From Muribaculaceae bacterium (GTDB lineage: Bacteria > Bacteroidota > Bacteroidia > Bacteroidales > Muribaculaceae): a stretch of 64,000 bases of DNA. Shown here in pieces: positions 8,659 through 17,952 of this stretch. The number at the start of each line of letters is the position of its first letter. Within the stretch, counting starts at the first letter, position 1. The notes below the pieces were generated by a model. It saw only the letters and a program-made list of their open reading frames with translations, had not been told where the DNA came from and searched no databases. The stretch spans positions 1 to 64,000 of the forward strand of contig JAFLTL010000011.1 in assembly GCA_022510505.1 (NCBI GenBank), written 5' to 3'. The translations under genes and the position numbers were made by a program.

Positions 8659-10904
8659 CGCGATTTCTTCGACTGAAGACGCTTCTTTTTCGGATTGATT
8701 TGGTTTGACTTGTTTCTGAGAACTTCACGGACCGACACCTTAACACCGAGTTCATCCTCCTTAGCACGCAGCATTTTATCATCGACAAGCGAGAAATCGA
8801 CCTGTCGTTTTTCTATGTTTGTTCGTGCGACCCTGACGTTGACTGCGTCACCAAGTTGAAAACGGTTGTGTTTCTTTCGTCCCACAAGCATATAATTCCT
8901 CTCATCGAAGTCATAATAGTCGTCATCGAGGTCGCGAATAGGAATCAATCCTTCACATTTATTCTCGATCAATTCGACATAAAGTCCCCATTCGGTGACC
9001 CCGGAGATTATTCCTTCGTAGACATGTCCCAGCCGTTCAGAAAGATATTCGACCTGTTTAAACTTGATGGAACTCCGCTCGGCATTGGCCGCAACCTGTT
9101 CCATATCGGAGGAATGTTTACACTGTTCTTCCAGCTTGTTGACATTCACGCTGCGTCCGCCGTCGAGATAACGTTCCAGCAATCGGTGAACCATCATGTC
9201 GGGATAACGACGTATGGGTGAAGTGAAATGGGTGTAATATTCAAATCCTAGGCCATAGTGACCAATATTATCGGTAGAGTATTCAGCCTTAGCCATGCAT
9301 CGTAGTGCAAGAGTCGAAAGGAGGTTCTCCTCCCCTTTTCCCTTAATGTCGACCAAAAGTTTGTTCAGCGACCGGTTTATATCCTTAGCGCTGCCTGTGG
9401 TCCTCAGCTTATAGCCAAAAGCCTTGGCGAGATGTGCCAGATCCTCGAGCTTTTGCTGGTCGGGTTTATCATGAACACGATAGACGAAAGCCTTAGGTTT
9501 CACTTTTCCTTTGACCTTCCCGATTTCAGCTGCAACAGTCTTGTTGGCCAGAAGCATGAATTCTTCAATTAGCTTGTTGGCTTCCTTTGACTCCTTAAAA
9601 TAGACTTCTACGGGACGTCCTTTATCGTCAATATTGAAACGCACTTCAATACGGTCGAAATCGACCGATCCATGTTCATAGCGTTCCTTACGAAGAATCT
9701 GTGCAAGTCGATTCAAGGTCAAGATTTCATCCTTGAAGTCACCTTTTCCGGTTTCGATGACCTGCTGTGCTTCCTCATAGGAGAAACGTCGGTCGCTATT
9801 GATAACACAACGACATATCTTGTGTTTAACAACCTTCCCGAGTTCATTAATTTCAAATAGCACCGAGAAAGTCAGTTTTTCTTCGTTGGGTCGAAGCGAG
9901 CAGACGAAATTGCACAGGTGTTCGGGCAACATGGGCACGACACGGTCAACAAGGTAAACCGAAGTAGCGCGTTTCTGTGCCTCTTTTTCTATTACACTAT
10001 CAGGAGTAACATAATGGGTGACATCGGCGATGTGGACACCGATTTCATAATTTCCGTTTTTGAGTTTTCTGATTGAAAGTGCATCGTCGAAATCCTTAGC
10101 ATCATGGGGGTCAATGGTAAATGTCACAACCTTTCTCATGTCGACTCTCCTTGCTATTTCGGCAGAAGTTATTCCGGCTTCGATTTTTGAAGCGGCTTTC
10201 TCTACATTCTGAGGATAAGTGTAGGGCAAGTCATATTCAGCAAGAATAGCATGAATTTCGGTTTCGTTCTCACCCGTTTTTCCAAGAATTTTAACAACTT
10301 CTCCAACCGGGTTCTTAGCATCATCGGGCCATGAAGTGATTTTCACGACAACCTTATCATCGTTTTTTGCTCCTTTAAGCTTATTTTTCGGGATAAAGAT
10401 ATCGGTTGCAAGGTATTTGGAGTCGGTTATAAGATAGGCGTAGTGGCGTTCGCATTGCAATCGTCCGATAAACGTCTGGTCCTTTTTCTCGATTATTTCG
10501 ATGACCTCTCCTTCGGGTTCATTACCTGAAGTCTTTGCAGCGACAGCGACCTTGACCTTATCACCGTTCAGCGCGTGCATAGAGTTTCTTTCAGCAACGA
10601 ATATCATCTCACCGTCGTCATCAGTCAGCACGCTGTTTTTACCGTTGCTACGGCGCACGAAGGTACCTTCGACGACATTGTTTCGTTCGATTTTCTTGTA
10701 ACGTCCCGGTGTGACTTCAACGATTTCGCCGTCGGCAGCGAGTGCTTCAAGCACCAGTGCCACTTCCTCAAAACGGTTAGCCTTGACACCGATTCCTTTG
10801 GCAACTTGACGATAATTGAACTTACCTTTACCTTGAGCAGCGATAAAATCTCGGACTTGTTCAATCAGAATCTCAAGGTTCTTTCTACCCGATTTCTTAG
10901 CCAT
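8655..10904 (-). CDS. rnr: Ribonuclease R
   Basis: Processive 3'-5' exoribonuclease that degrades structured RNA. The 749-residue product has an N-terminal winged-helix-like segment, cold-shock-type OB domains, a central RNB domain with the catalytic Asp cluster HDAKDFDDA, the HFTSPIRRYPD motif, an S1 domain near 640-720 (YEGIISGVTEWGLYVEL) and a basic Lys/Arg-rich tail. Length fits RNase R rather than the shorter RNase II. It begins 5 nt after gyrB stops and overlaps the downstream EamA gene by 4 nt. Confidence 0.95.
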   Translation of the reverse strand: MAKKSGRKNLEILIEQVRDFIAAQGKGKFNYRQVAKGIGVKANRFEEVALVLEALAADGEIVEVTPGRYKKIERNNVVEGTFVRRSNGKNSVLTDDDGEMIFVAERNSMHALNGDKVKVAVAAKTSGNEPEGEVIEIIEKKDQTFIGRLQCERHYAYLITDSKYLATDIFIPKNKLKGAKNDDKVVVKITSWPDDAKNPVGEVVKILGKTGENETEIHAILAEYDLPYTYPQNVEKAASKIEAGITSAEIARRVDMRKVVTFTIDPHDAKDFDDALSIRKLKNGNYEIGVHIADVTHYVTPDSVIEKEAQKRATSVYLVDRVVPMLPEHLCNFVCSLRPNEEKLTFSVLFEINELGKVVKHKICRCVINSDRRFSYEEAQQVIETGKGDFKDEILTLNRLAQILRKERYEHGSVDFDRIEVRFNIDDKGRPVEVYFKESKEANKLIEEFMLLANKTVAAEIGKVKGKVKPKAFVYRVHDKPDQQKLEDLAHLAKAFGYKLRTTGSAKDINRSLNKLLVDIKGKGEENLLSTLALRCMAKAEYSTDNIGHYGLGFEYYTHFTSPIRRYPDMMVHRLLERYLDGGRSVNVNKLEEQCKHSSDMEQVAANAERSSIKFKQVEYLSERLGHVYEGIISGVTEWGLYVELIENKCEGLIPIRDLDDDYYDFDERNYMLVGRKKHNRFQLGDAVNVRVARTNIEKRQVDFSLVDDKMLRAKEDELGVKVSVREVLRNKSNQINPKKKRLQSKKSR

Positions 10905-10909
10905 TTCCT

Positions 10910-12835
10910 TTAAGCGTCAATATTGGCATAATTTGCGTTGGATTCGATAAAGTCTCTTCGTGGCGCTACATCTTCTCCCATCAACATGGAGAAAATGCGG
11001 TCGGCTTCGGCAGCGTCGTGGATGTTAACTTGCTTGAGTAGACGTTGGTTCGGATCCATTGTAGTGTCGCGCAACTCTTCAGCGCTCATTTCGCCGAGAC
11101 CTTTATATCTTTGAACCTTTGTTCCCTCGCCATATTTGTTGATAAATTGCTGCACCTGAGCTTCGGTCCAGCAGTATTCCTCGTTCTTTCCCCGCTTGCA
11201 TTTATACAAAGGAGGAGTGGCAAGATAGAGATATCCCTGTTCGATGATGGGCCTCATTCGGCGGAAGAAGAAAGTCATCAGCAAGGTTGCGATGTGGCTT
11301 CCGTCGACATCGGCATCGGTCATGATAATTATCTTGTGATAGGCAAGTTTAGAGAGATTTGCTTCCTTGGGGTCATCGGGAGTTCCTATAGTGACTCTCA
11401 TAGCTCTGAAGAGATTAGTGATTTCCTCACTGTCGAAAATTTTGTGTTCCATTGCTTTTTCGACATTAAGGATTTTACCTCTCAATGGGAGGATGGCCTG
11501 GAACTGACGATCGCGTCCCTGCTTAGCCGTTCCGCCTGCCGAGTCACCCTCGACCAGGAAAAGTTCACAATCTTCGGCGGTTCTTGAAGAACAGTCGGCG
11601 AGTTTGCCCGGGAGTCCACCTCCGGTCAGCGGAGATTTTCTCTGGACTTTAGCACGAGCATTATAGGCGGCATGACGAGCCTGTGCTGCCAGAATGACTT
11701 TGTCGACAATTGTTCGTGCCTGCTTGGGATGTTCTTCAAGATAATTCTTCAGTGCATCGCTAACAGCAGTCTGGACGGCTCCAATTACTTCAGAGTTTCC
11801 GAGCTTGGTTTTTGTTTGTCCTTCGAACTGCGGTTCCATAACCTTCACTGAAATCACAGCGGTCAGTCCTTCTCGGAAGTCATCGCTGGATATTTCAACC
11901 TTTGCCTTTTCGAGAAGCTTGTTATCCTCGGCATATTTTTTCAGAGTGGAAGTCAAACCACGACGAAATCCGGTCAGATGTGTTCCTCCCTCGATAGTGT
12001 TTATATTGTTGACATAGGAATAGATATTCTCGTTATATGTGTTATTGTAGGTCAACGCAACTTCAACGGGTATACCCTGTCGTTCGGTAGCGAGGTGGAT
12101 GACATCGTTAATCAGTGATTCCTTGTTAGAGTCGATATAGGTAACGAATTCGCTCAAACCGTCGGCTGAATAGAAAGTCTCAGTCCGGTAGTTATCTTCT
12201 CCACCACGTTTATCGGTCAATGTAAGTGTAATTCCTGCATTAAGGTAAGCCAAATCCCTCAAACGGTTAGCCAAAGTACTGTAGTCATATTCGGTTACAG
12301 TGAAAATCGATGAATCGGGCTTGAAAGTGATGGTTGTTCCGGTTGAATCACTTTCTCCTACAATCATCAAATCGGTAGTTGGTTTGCCGCAGGAATATTC
12401 CTGAGCCCAGACCTTACCGTTTCGACGCACCTCGGCACGAAGATAGGTCGAAAGAGCATTCACGCAAGAAACACCGACCCCGTGAAGTCCTCCGGAGACC
12501 TTATAGGAACCCTTGTCAAACTTACCGCCAGCGTGCAGTACAGTGAGGACTACTTCGAGAGCGCTTTTCTTTTCCTTTTCATGATAGTCGACCGGGATTC
12601 CTCTTCCGTTATCGACAACAGTGATAGAATTGTCGGGATTAATGGTTACGTCAATTTTGGTTGCGAATCCGGCTAGGGCTTCATCGATGGAATTGTCAAC
12701 GACCTCATAAACGAGGTGATGGAGTCCTTTGGCGCTGATATCGCCGATATACATTGCAGGACGTTTTCTAACAGCCTCCAGTCCCTCCAACACTTGGATA
12801 TTACTGGCGCTGTATTCCTCTTTATTTTCTGCCAT
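10910..12835 (-). CDS. gyrB: DNA gyrase subunit B
   Basis: ATPase subunit of gyrase, which introduces negative supercoils with GyrA. It has the GHKL ATPase motifs (EVVDNSIDEA, DNGRGIPV, GGLHGVGVSCVNALS), the transducer region, the TOPRIM motifs EGDSAGG and DADVDGSHI, and the C-terminal QRYKGLGEM segment. I start it at ATG 12835, giving 641 residues beginning MAENKEEYSASNIQVLEGLEAV; the frame is open 69 nt further upstream but that part is not conserved and overlaps the promoter zone. GGLHGVGVSCVNALS with a full-length TOPRIM favours GyrB over ParE. First gene of gyrB-rnr-EamA, divergent from rprY. Confidence 0.95.
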   Translation of the reverse strand: MAENKEEYSASNIQVLEGLEAVRKRPAMYIGDISAKGLHHLVYEVVDNSIDEALAGFATKIDVTINPDNSITVVDNGRGIPVDYHEKEKKSALEVVLTVLHAGGKFDKGSYKVSGGLHGVGVSCVNALSTYLRAEVRRNGKVWAQEYSCGKPTTDLMIVGESDSTGTTITFKPDSSIFTVTEYDYSTLANRLRDLAYLNAGITLTLTDKRGGEDNYRTETFYSADGLSEFVTYIDSNKESLINDVIHLATERQGIPVEVALTYNNTYNENIYSYVNNINTIEGGTHLTGFRRGLTSTLKKYAEDNKLLEKAKVEISSDDFREGLTAVISVKVMEPQFEGQTKTKLGNSEVIGAVQTAVSDALKNYLEEHPKQARTIVDKVILAAQARHAAYNARAKVQRKSPLTGGGLPGKLADCSSRTAEDCELFLVEGDSAGGTAKQGRDRQFQAILPLRGKILNVEKAMEHKIFDSEEITNLFRAMRVTIGTPDDPKEANLSKLAYHKIIIMTDADVDGSHIATLLMTFFFRRMRPIIEQGYLYLATPPLYKCKRGKNEEYCWTEAQVQQFINKYGEGTKVQRYKGLGEMSAEELRDTTMDPNQRLLKQVNIHDAAEADRIFSMLMGEDVAPRRDFIESNANYANIDA

Positions 12836-12901
12836 AAATAAGATTATATTTCTGAAATCTAATTCTTTACCTATTTGGACACCTTTTATCCAATCTTTGT
12901 A

Positions 12902-12942
12902 CAAATGTAATGAAAATTTATCAATTTTATTTGTTAAATTTG
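12902..12942. promoter_or_regulatory. Divergent gyrB / rprY promoter region
   Basis: Two -7-type boxes point outward: CAAATGTA at 12902-12909 (TACATTTG on the minus strand, toward gyrB) and TAAATTTG at 12935-12942 (toward rprY). No good -33 box was found at normal spacing for either, so these are moderate calls based on position. Confidence 0.45.
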
Positions 12943-12974
12943 TGGCAAATTGAACTAAAAACTATCATTATCCC

Positions 12975-13733
12975 ATGCAAATAAGAATTCTTGTAATAGA
13001 CGATGAGGAGCCCATGTGTGAGATACTGAGCTATAACCTTGAGAAGGAAGGTTATGAGGTAGACTATGCACTGAGTGCTGAAGAGGCTCTTGAAATGGAT
13101 TTAACTCCCTATAATCTAATAATCACCGACATCATGATGGATAAAATGTCGGGGTTCGATTTTGCAAAAAGAATCAAGAACAATCCTGCTCTTGAGCACA
13201 AGCCGATCATTTTCTGTTCGGCCCTAAACGGAGAAGATGACACTGTTAAAGGTTTGAATATCGGAGCGGATGATTATATCACCAAGCCTTTTGCAATCGG
13301 AGCTGTAATAGCCCGAGTCAGAGCAGTGTTAAGGCGTGCCGGAGTCAACAACCAAAATATATTGACAACAATTCAAGGGGCACCTGCGGTGCAGCAGGTT
13401 GAACCGCAAAAACAAGTTCAGACAGCCAACACCGGCAAAGAACTTTCGTTCAGGAGTCTGGTGATGAACATGGACGAGAAGAACGCATATGTCAATGGCA
13501 AGCCGTTGAAACTAACAAGGAAAGAATTCGACCTGTTGAAATTCTTTCTGGAGAACCGTGGCAAGATTTTCTCACGCGAGGAGATCAGAGAGAATGTTTG
13601 GGGAGAAGACGTGGTGGTTTCGCAACGCGCGATTGACACCAATGTAACACGACTCAGAACCAAAATTGAAGACTACAGTTCGCACATAGTAACGCGAAAC
13701 GGCTTCGGTTATGGCTTCCAAGAAGAAATATAG
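12975..13733 (+). CDS. rprY: OmpR-family response regulator (RprY-like)
   Basis: DNA-binding response regulator. The receiver domain (1-120) has the acidic pocket D9-D10, phospho-acceptor D52 in TDIMMD, S82 and K104 in TKPF. A Gln/Pro-rich linker follows, then a winged-helix Trans_reg_C domain (about 155-250; RKEFDLLKFF and SQRAIDTNVTRLRTKI). Length (252) and partner fit RprY of Bacteroides, whose partner kinase is RprX. It overlaps the kinase gene by 23 nt and lies divergent from gyrB. The linker is longer than in most OmpR regulators, as in RprY. Target genes cannot be read here. Confidence 0.88.
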   Translation: MQIRILVIDDEEPMCEILSYNLEKEGYEVDYALSAEEALEMDLTPYNLIITDIMMDKMSGFDFAKRIKNNPALEHKPIIFCSALNGEDDTVKGLNIGADDYITKPFAIGAVIARVRAVLRRAGVNNQNILTTIQGAPAVQQVEPQKQVQTANTGKELSFRSLVMNMDEKNAYVNGKPLKLTRKEFDLLKFFLENRGKIFSREEIRENVWGEDVVVSQRAIDTNVTRLRTKIEDYSSHIVTRNGFGYGFQEEI

Positions 13734-15135
13734 GTTTACATACAGACTAAAACTTTTTCTTCCCTCGGTACTCCTTATTTGGATTACCCTTGGCCTTATG
13801 GCATGGTATTCTTTTGAAAGAGAAAAAGAATACAGGGCAAAGAATGTCGAATCGGACATTGCGTTGATTAATAACCGAATCATCGACATGATCCAACAGA
13901 ACTTTCCTGTGGAAAGATTCATGAAGTTCATTGACAACTATTATTCCAAGGGGGATCTTGAGGGCATCAGAGTATCAATTTTCAGAGCGGACAGCATATA
14001 TCCTACCGATTGGGTTGGAGAGCCATTGTTGACAAATTTCGAAGACATGCACAAGAAGGATCTTGATTCCTTCTATCGTGTCCTGGAAGCGCAGGATCCC
14101 GTATCGGGCGTAAGAATCAGAACAGCGCTTCCTTATAACGTTTCCTTGGATTCTTGGCTGGAGTTCGATTCGGGTTTTTGGATTTTTGTCATTATAATGG
14201 GACTGTCAGTTACTATTCTGACCTATATCAATGCCTCACACACGGCGAAAAACATCACGTTGTTGCGTGACCTGATTGACCGTGCGACGACCGACCAGGA
14301 CTTTGACCCGACCGAGAAGTTCACAAATGACGAACTAGGCGACATTTCGAGGCGCATAGTTGAGATCTACAATAGCCGAAATGCAGCCCAAAGAGCTCAT
14401 GACCGAGAGCACATCATAGCTCTCAGGGCGACCGAAGAGCGTGCGCGGTTCCGCAAACAGCTAACCGACAACGTGAACCATGAATTAAAGACCCCGGTTG
14501 GAATTATCCGAGGCTATATCGACACGATAGTAGGGAATCCCGACATGGACGAGGCGTCGCGTCGTCATTTTCTCGAGAAGACGCAGAACCAGGTAAACCG
14601 ACTGGTTCTGATGCTTGACGACATATCGGTTTTGGCACGTCTGGACGACGCAAGCGGAAAGATTCCCACCAAGAAAGTCAATCTGAACGAACTTTTGGCT
14701 GTACTTGACGAAGAGATCTATGAAAGCGGAATAGGCGGTGAGCTAACATTCGTGTATGAGTTGCCACCCGAATGCAACGTGATGGGCAGCGATTCACTGA
14801 TAAATGCCGCCATCCTCAACCTTGTCAAGAATGCCGCAGCCTATTCCAAGGGTAGCGAGATGGGGCTTTTATGCACGGGATCAAACGATAAGTTTTATGA
14901 CTTTGTCTTTTACGACAACGGAACCGGAGTTGACGACGAGTACATTCCCAAACTTTTCGACCGATTCTTCAGGGTTGAATCAGGTAGGTCCCGAAAAACC
15001 GGGGGCACTGGTCTTGGTTTGTCAATCGTAAAATCCACGTTTATAGGAATGGGCGGATCTATATCGGTAAGAAACCGTGACACCGGCGGCTTGGAATTCA
15101 TCTTCACATTACTTAAATGGAAGGAGAACCAATAG
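13711..15135 (+). CDS. rprX: Sensor histidine kinase (RprX-like)
   Basis: Inner-membrane sensor kinase partner of the upstream regulator. The 474-residue product has TM1 (16-32), a periplasmic domain of about 120 residues, TM2 (155-173), a signalling linker, the HisKA box with phospho-acceptor H257 in VNHELKTP, and a HATPase domain with N-box LNLVKNAAAYS, G1 DNGTGVDD and G2 GGTGLGLSIVK. The start overlaps the rprY end by 23 nt and its own end overlaps murI by 19 nt, which suggests coupled translation. The pairing with rprY and the order match the Bacteroides rprXY locus; the stimulus is unknown. Confidence 0.88.
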   Translation: MASKKKYRFTYRLKLFLPSVLLIWITLGLMAWYSFEREKEYRAKNVESDIALINNRIIDMIQQNFPVERFMKFIDNYYSKGDLEGIRVSIFRADSIYPTDWVGEPLLTNFEDMHKKDLDSFYRVLEAQDPVSGVRIRTALPYNVSLDSWLEFDSGFWIFVIIMGLSVTILTYINASHTAKNITLLRDLIDRATTDQDFDPTEKFTNDELGDISRRIVEIYNSRNAAQRAHDREHIIALRATEERARFRKQLTDNVNHELKTPVGIIRGYIDTIVGNPDMDEASRRHFLEKTQNQVNRLVLMLDDISVLARLDDASGKIPTKKVNLNELLAVLDEEIYESGIGGELTFVYELPPECNVMGSDSLINAAILNLVKNAAAYSKGSEMGLLCTGSNDKFYDFVFYDNGTGVDDEYIPKLFDRFFRVESGRSRKTGGTGLGLSIVKSTFIGMGGSISVRNRDTGGLEFIFTLLKWKENQ

Positions 15136-16016
15136 AAAAGGGACCGATAGGCATCTTTGATTCGGGATATGGCGGATTGACTATACTGTCAAAAATACGT
15201 CGACTACTTCCCGAATATGACTATATATACATGGGCGACAATGCTCGTGCGCCCTATGGCACCCGTTCTTTCGACAGTGTGTATCGGTTCACCCGTGAAG
15301 CCGTATTCGACCTGTTTGACCGTGGTTGTCGTTTAGTGATATTAGCCTGCAACACAGCATCGGCGAAAGCGTTGAGGACAATTCAGCAAATCGACCTACC
15401 AAAACGAGACCCGTCGAGAAGGGTTTTAGGAGTCATAAGGCCGACAGTTGAAGCAGTCGAAGCAATTACAAAGACCGGCGTAGTTGGTGTTTTTGCGACT
15501 CCTGGAACGATTGCCAGTGAATCCTACCGGCTCGAAATAGAGAAAATACATCCCGGCTTCACAACCATTGGGCAGTCGTGTCCGATGTGGGTCCCTCTAA
15601 TCGAGAACAATGAGACCGACAACGCGGGTGCCGAATTCTTCATAAAGAAATACACCGATGAATTGATGTCGAAATCGGCTTCGATCGACACAGTAATTTT
15701 AGGATGTACCCACTATCCACTTATAGGGAAGGCCATAGCGAGGCATCTGCCTAAAAGAATAAAAATAATTGAACAAGGAGAGATAGTGGCATCAAGCCTG
15801 AAGGACTACCTTCATCGTCATCCTGAAATTGAGACGAGATGTTCAAAGGGGTCCTCAATAGAATACCTGACAACCGATGACGAAAAACGTTTTGACCGTT
15901 TGGCCTCCTATTTTCTTAAAGAGGAGGTTAATTCACGAAGAGTAATAATAGAACATAATGATAGGAATAATCGTGGCAATGGACAAGGAGTTGAATCTCC
16001 TTCTGCCACTAATTGA
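15117..16016 (+). CDS. murI: Glutamate racemase
   Basis: Makes D-glutamate for peptidoglycan. The 299-residue product carries the two-cysteine catalytic pair: D15 in IFDSGYGG with C78 in ACNTAS, and C197 in GCTHYP. Its start overlaps the end of rprX by 19 nt. The last 20 codons are shared out of frame with the start of mtnN (59-nt overlap); this tail (after KEEVNSRR) is not a conserved part of the enzyme and is Asn/Gly/Ser-rich. An envelope-stress or growth link with rprXY is possible from the overlap but is inference. Confidence 0.95.
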   Translation: MEGEPIEKGPIGIFDSGYGGLTILSKIRRLLPEYDYIYMGDNARAPYGTRSFDSVYRFTREAVFDLFDRGCRLVILACNTASAKALRTIQQIDLPKRDPSRRVLGVIRPTVEAVEAITKTGVVGVFATPGTIASESYRLEIEKIHPGFTTIGQSCPMWVPLIENNETDNAGAEFFIKKYTDELMSKSASIDTVILGCTHYPLIGKAIARHLPKRIKIIEQGEIVASSLKDYLHRHPEIETRCSKGSSIEYLTTDDEKRFDRLASYFLKEEVNSRRVIIEHNDRNNRGNGQGVESPSATN

Positions 16017-16617
16017 TGACCAAAGAGAATTTATAGCCGGAAGATTCACGTTTCATCTCGGGGCCATAGGCGAACAACAGATTGCCATAATGAAATCGGG
16101 CATTGGGAAAGTCAATGCTGCTTTGGCGACCCAGTGTATGATAGATAACTTTGCGCCGCGTGTAATCATAAATTCGGGCGTTGCCGGTGGTGTTGGCGGC
16201 GCTGCTGCTGTTTTGGACGTAGTAGTTGCCGACAGAGTTTGCTACAGTGATGTTTGGTGTGGTCCCGGAACCCTATGGGGTGAGGCATCGCAATGCCCTC
16301 TATTTTTTACCACTCACGAGCTTGGAATCGAGCCTGCATCCAACATCAAAAAGGGACTCATTTGTTCCTCGGACAAATTCATTTCGAAGTCATCGGAGGT
16401 AGAATTCATCAAAAAACATTTTCCCGATGTCATGGCCGTTGACATGGAGTCGGGAGCGATAGCTCAGACCTGTTATTTGAACGACACGCCTCTGGCAGTC
16501 ATCAGAGTTGTCAGCGACACGCCCGGAGAGGCCGACAACATAACTCAATATGAGGATTTCTGGCAGAAAGCACCCGAAGCCACTTTCAACATCATAAGAG
16601 ACCTCCTCTCAAAATAG
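15958..16617 (+). CDS. mtnN: 5'-methylthioadenosine / S-adenosylhomocysteine nucleosidase
   Basis: Cleaves MTA and SAH to adenine plus thioribosyl products, recycling methionine-cycle and polyamine by-products. The 219-residue product has E11 near the N-terminus (AMDKEL), the GVAGG nucleoside-site motif (74-78), the ribose-binding M163-E164 in VDMESG and catalytic D187 in VVSDTPGEAD. The sequence DVWCGPG in the middle is of the Bacteroidales type. Its start, ATG ATA GGA, lies 59 nt inside murI; this is fixed by the conserved MIGIIVAMDKE start. nspC in the same window would be one source of need for MTA turnover, though not linked in operon. Confidence 0.93.
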   Translation: MIGIIVAMDKELNLLLPLIDDQREFIAGRFTFHLGAIGEQQIAIMKSGIGKVNAALATQCMIDNFAPRVIINSGVAGGVGGAAAVLDVVVADRVCYSDVWCGPGTLWGEASQCPLFFTTHELGIEPASNIKKGLICSSDKFISKSSEVEFIKKHFPDVMAVDMESGAIAQTCYLNDTPLAVIRVVSDTPGEADNITQYEDFWQKAPEATFNIIRDLLSK

Positions 16618-16622
16618 TTTTG

Positions 16623-16630
16623 TAATTTTG
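16623..16630 (+). promoter_or_regulatory. Possible -7 box upstream of tyrS
   Basis: TAATTTTG lies 23 nt before the tyrS ATG, in the 36-nt gap after mtnN. No -33 match at normal spacing, so tyrS may be read both from here and from upstream. Confidence 0.35.
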
Positions 16631-16653
16631 CAGAAACAACAATTCTTGACAAA

Positions 16654-17952
16654 ATGAACTTTATTGAAGAACTGACCTGGCGTGGAATGATCCATTCGAT
16701 GATGCCAGGAACCGAAGAACAGCTACAGAAAGAGATGACCACGGCCTACTTGGGAATTGACCCAACGGCTGATAGTCTCCACATAGGCCACCTGGTTGGG
16801 GTCATGATGTTGAAACATCTTCAACGTGCGGGCCACAAACCCATAGCTTTGGTTGGTGGAGCCACCGGAATGATTGGCGACCCCTCGATGAAAAGCCAGG
16901 AGCGCAAACTTATTGACGAGCCTACACTTCGACACAATCAGGAAGCCATAAAGAAACAGTTGTCAAAATTCCTTGACTTCGAAAGCGAGGAGCCAAACCG
17001 TGCCGAGTTGGTAAACAACTATGACTGGATGAAGGATTTCACATTCCTAGGATTCATTCGTGACATTGGGAAACACATCACAGTCAATTACATGATGGCA
17101 AAAGACTCGGTCAAAAAACGTTTATCCGGAGAATCTCGTGACGGAATGTCGTTTACAGAATTCTCCTATCAGTTACTTCAAGGGTACGATTTCCTACATC
17201 TTTTCAAAGAGAAAAACTGCAAAATGCAACTTGGAGGCAGCGACCAGTGGGGAAACATGACTACCGGGACCGAACTGATTCGCCGAATAGAGGGTCGAGA
17301 GGACGCCTACGCCTTGACATGTCCCTTGATAACCAAAGCTGACGGAGGCAAATTCGGCAAAACGGAGAGTGGAAACGTGTGGTTGGATCCCAAGAGAACT
17401 TCCCCCTATAAATTCTACCAGTTCTGGTTGAACGTGTCGGATGCCGATGCCGAGAAATACATAAAAATATTCACGACCTTGTCGCGTGAGGAGATTGAAG
17501 ACCTTGTCAAGCAGCAGAATGAAGACCCCGGACAAAGGCCTTTGCAGAAACGTCTTGCCAAAGAACTGACCATCATGGTTCATTCCATGAACGACTATGA
17601 AATGGCAGTTGAAGCATCACAGATCATGTTCAGCAACAAAGCTGCCGACATTCTGAAAAAAATCGACGAGGACACACTTCTGGCTGTCACCGAGGGCGTA
17701 GAGCGCCACGAGGTCAGTCTCGAGCGAATTAACTCGGGAGAAGTCAAACTTGTTGATTTTCTGACCGACGATGCTCCGGTTTTCCCCAGCAAGGGTGAGA
17801 TGCGAAAGATGACTCAGCAGGGGGCTACATCAATCAACAAAGTGAAAGTAACCGACCCTTATCAGCTAGTAGGGCCCGAGATGTTATTGAACGGTAAATA
17901 TATACTTGCGCAGAAAGGGAAAAAGAACTATTCCCTTTTGATTGCACGATAA
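16654..17952 (+). CDS. tyrS: Tyrosyl-tRNA synthetase
   Basis: Class I synthetase charging tRNA-Tyr. The 432-residue product has the HIGH motif at 43-46 ([11 protein letters not shown]), tyrosine-site residues in [11 protein letters not shown], the [12 protein letters not shown] segment, a KMSKS-equivalent KFGKTE at 233-238 and a C-terminal S4-type RNA-binding domain (about 365-425). Length is typical. The TAA at 17950-17952 directly abuts the TGA of the convergent acetyltransferase gene with no base between. Confidence 0.96.
   Translation: MNFIEELTWRGMIHSMMPGTEEQLQKEMTTAYLGIDPTADSLHIGHLVGVMMLKHLQRAGHKPIALVGGATGMIGDPSMKSQERKLIDEPTLRHNQEAIKKQLSKFLDFESEEPNRAELVNNYDWMKDFTFLGFIRDIGKHITVNYMMAKDSVKKRLSGESRDGMSFTEFSYQLLQGYDFLHLFKEKNCKMQLGGSDQWGNMTTGTELIRRIEGREDAYALTCPLITKADGGKFGKTESGNVWLDPKRTSPYKFYQFWLNVSDADAEKYIKIFTTLSREEIEDLVKQQNEDPGQRPLQKRLAKELTIMVHSMNDYEMAVEASQIMFSNKAADILKKIDEDTLLAVTEGVERHEVSLERINSGEVKLVDFLTDDAPVFPSKGEMRKMTQQGATSINKVKVTDPYQLVGPEMLLNGKYILAQKGKKNYSLLIAR

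Noticed and set aside
12836-12904. N-terminal extension of gyrB
   Set aside because: The added 23 residues are not conserved and cover the promoter zone; the GyrB start at 12835 fits the family.
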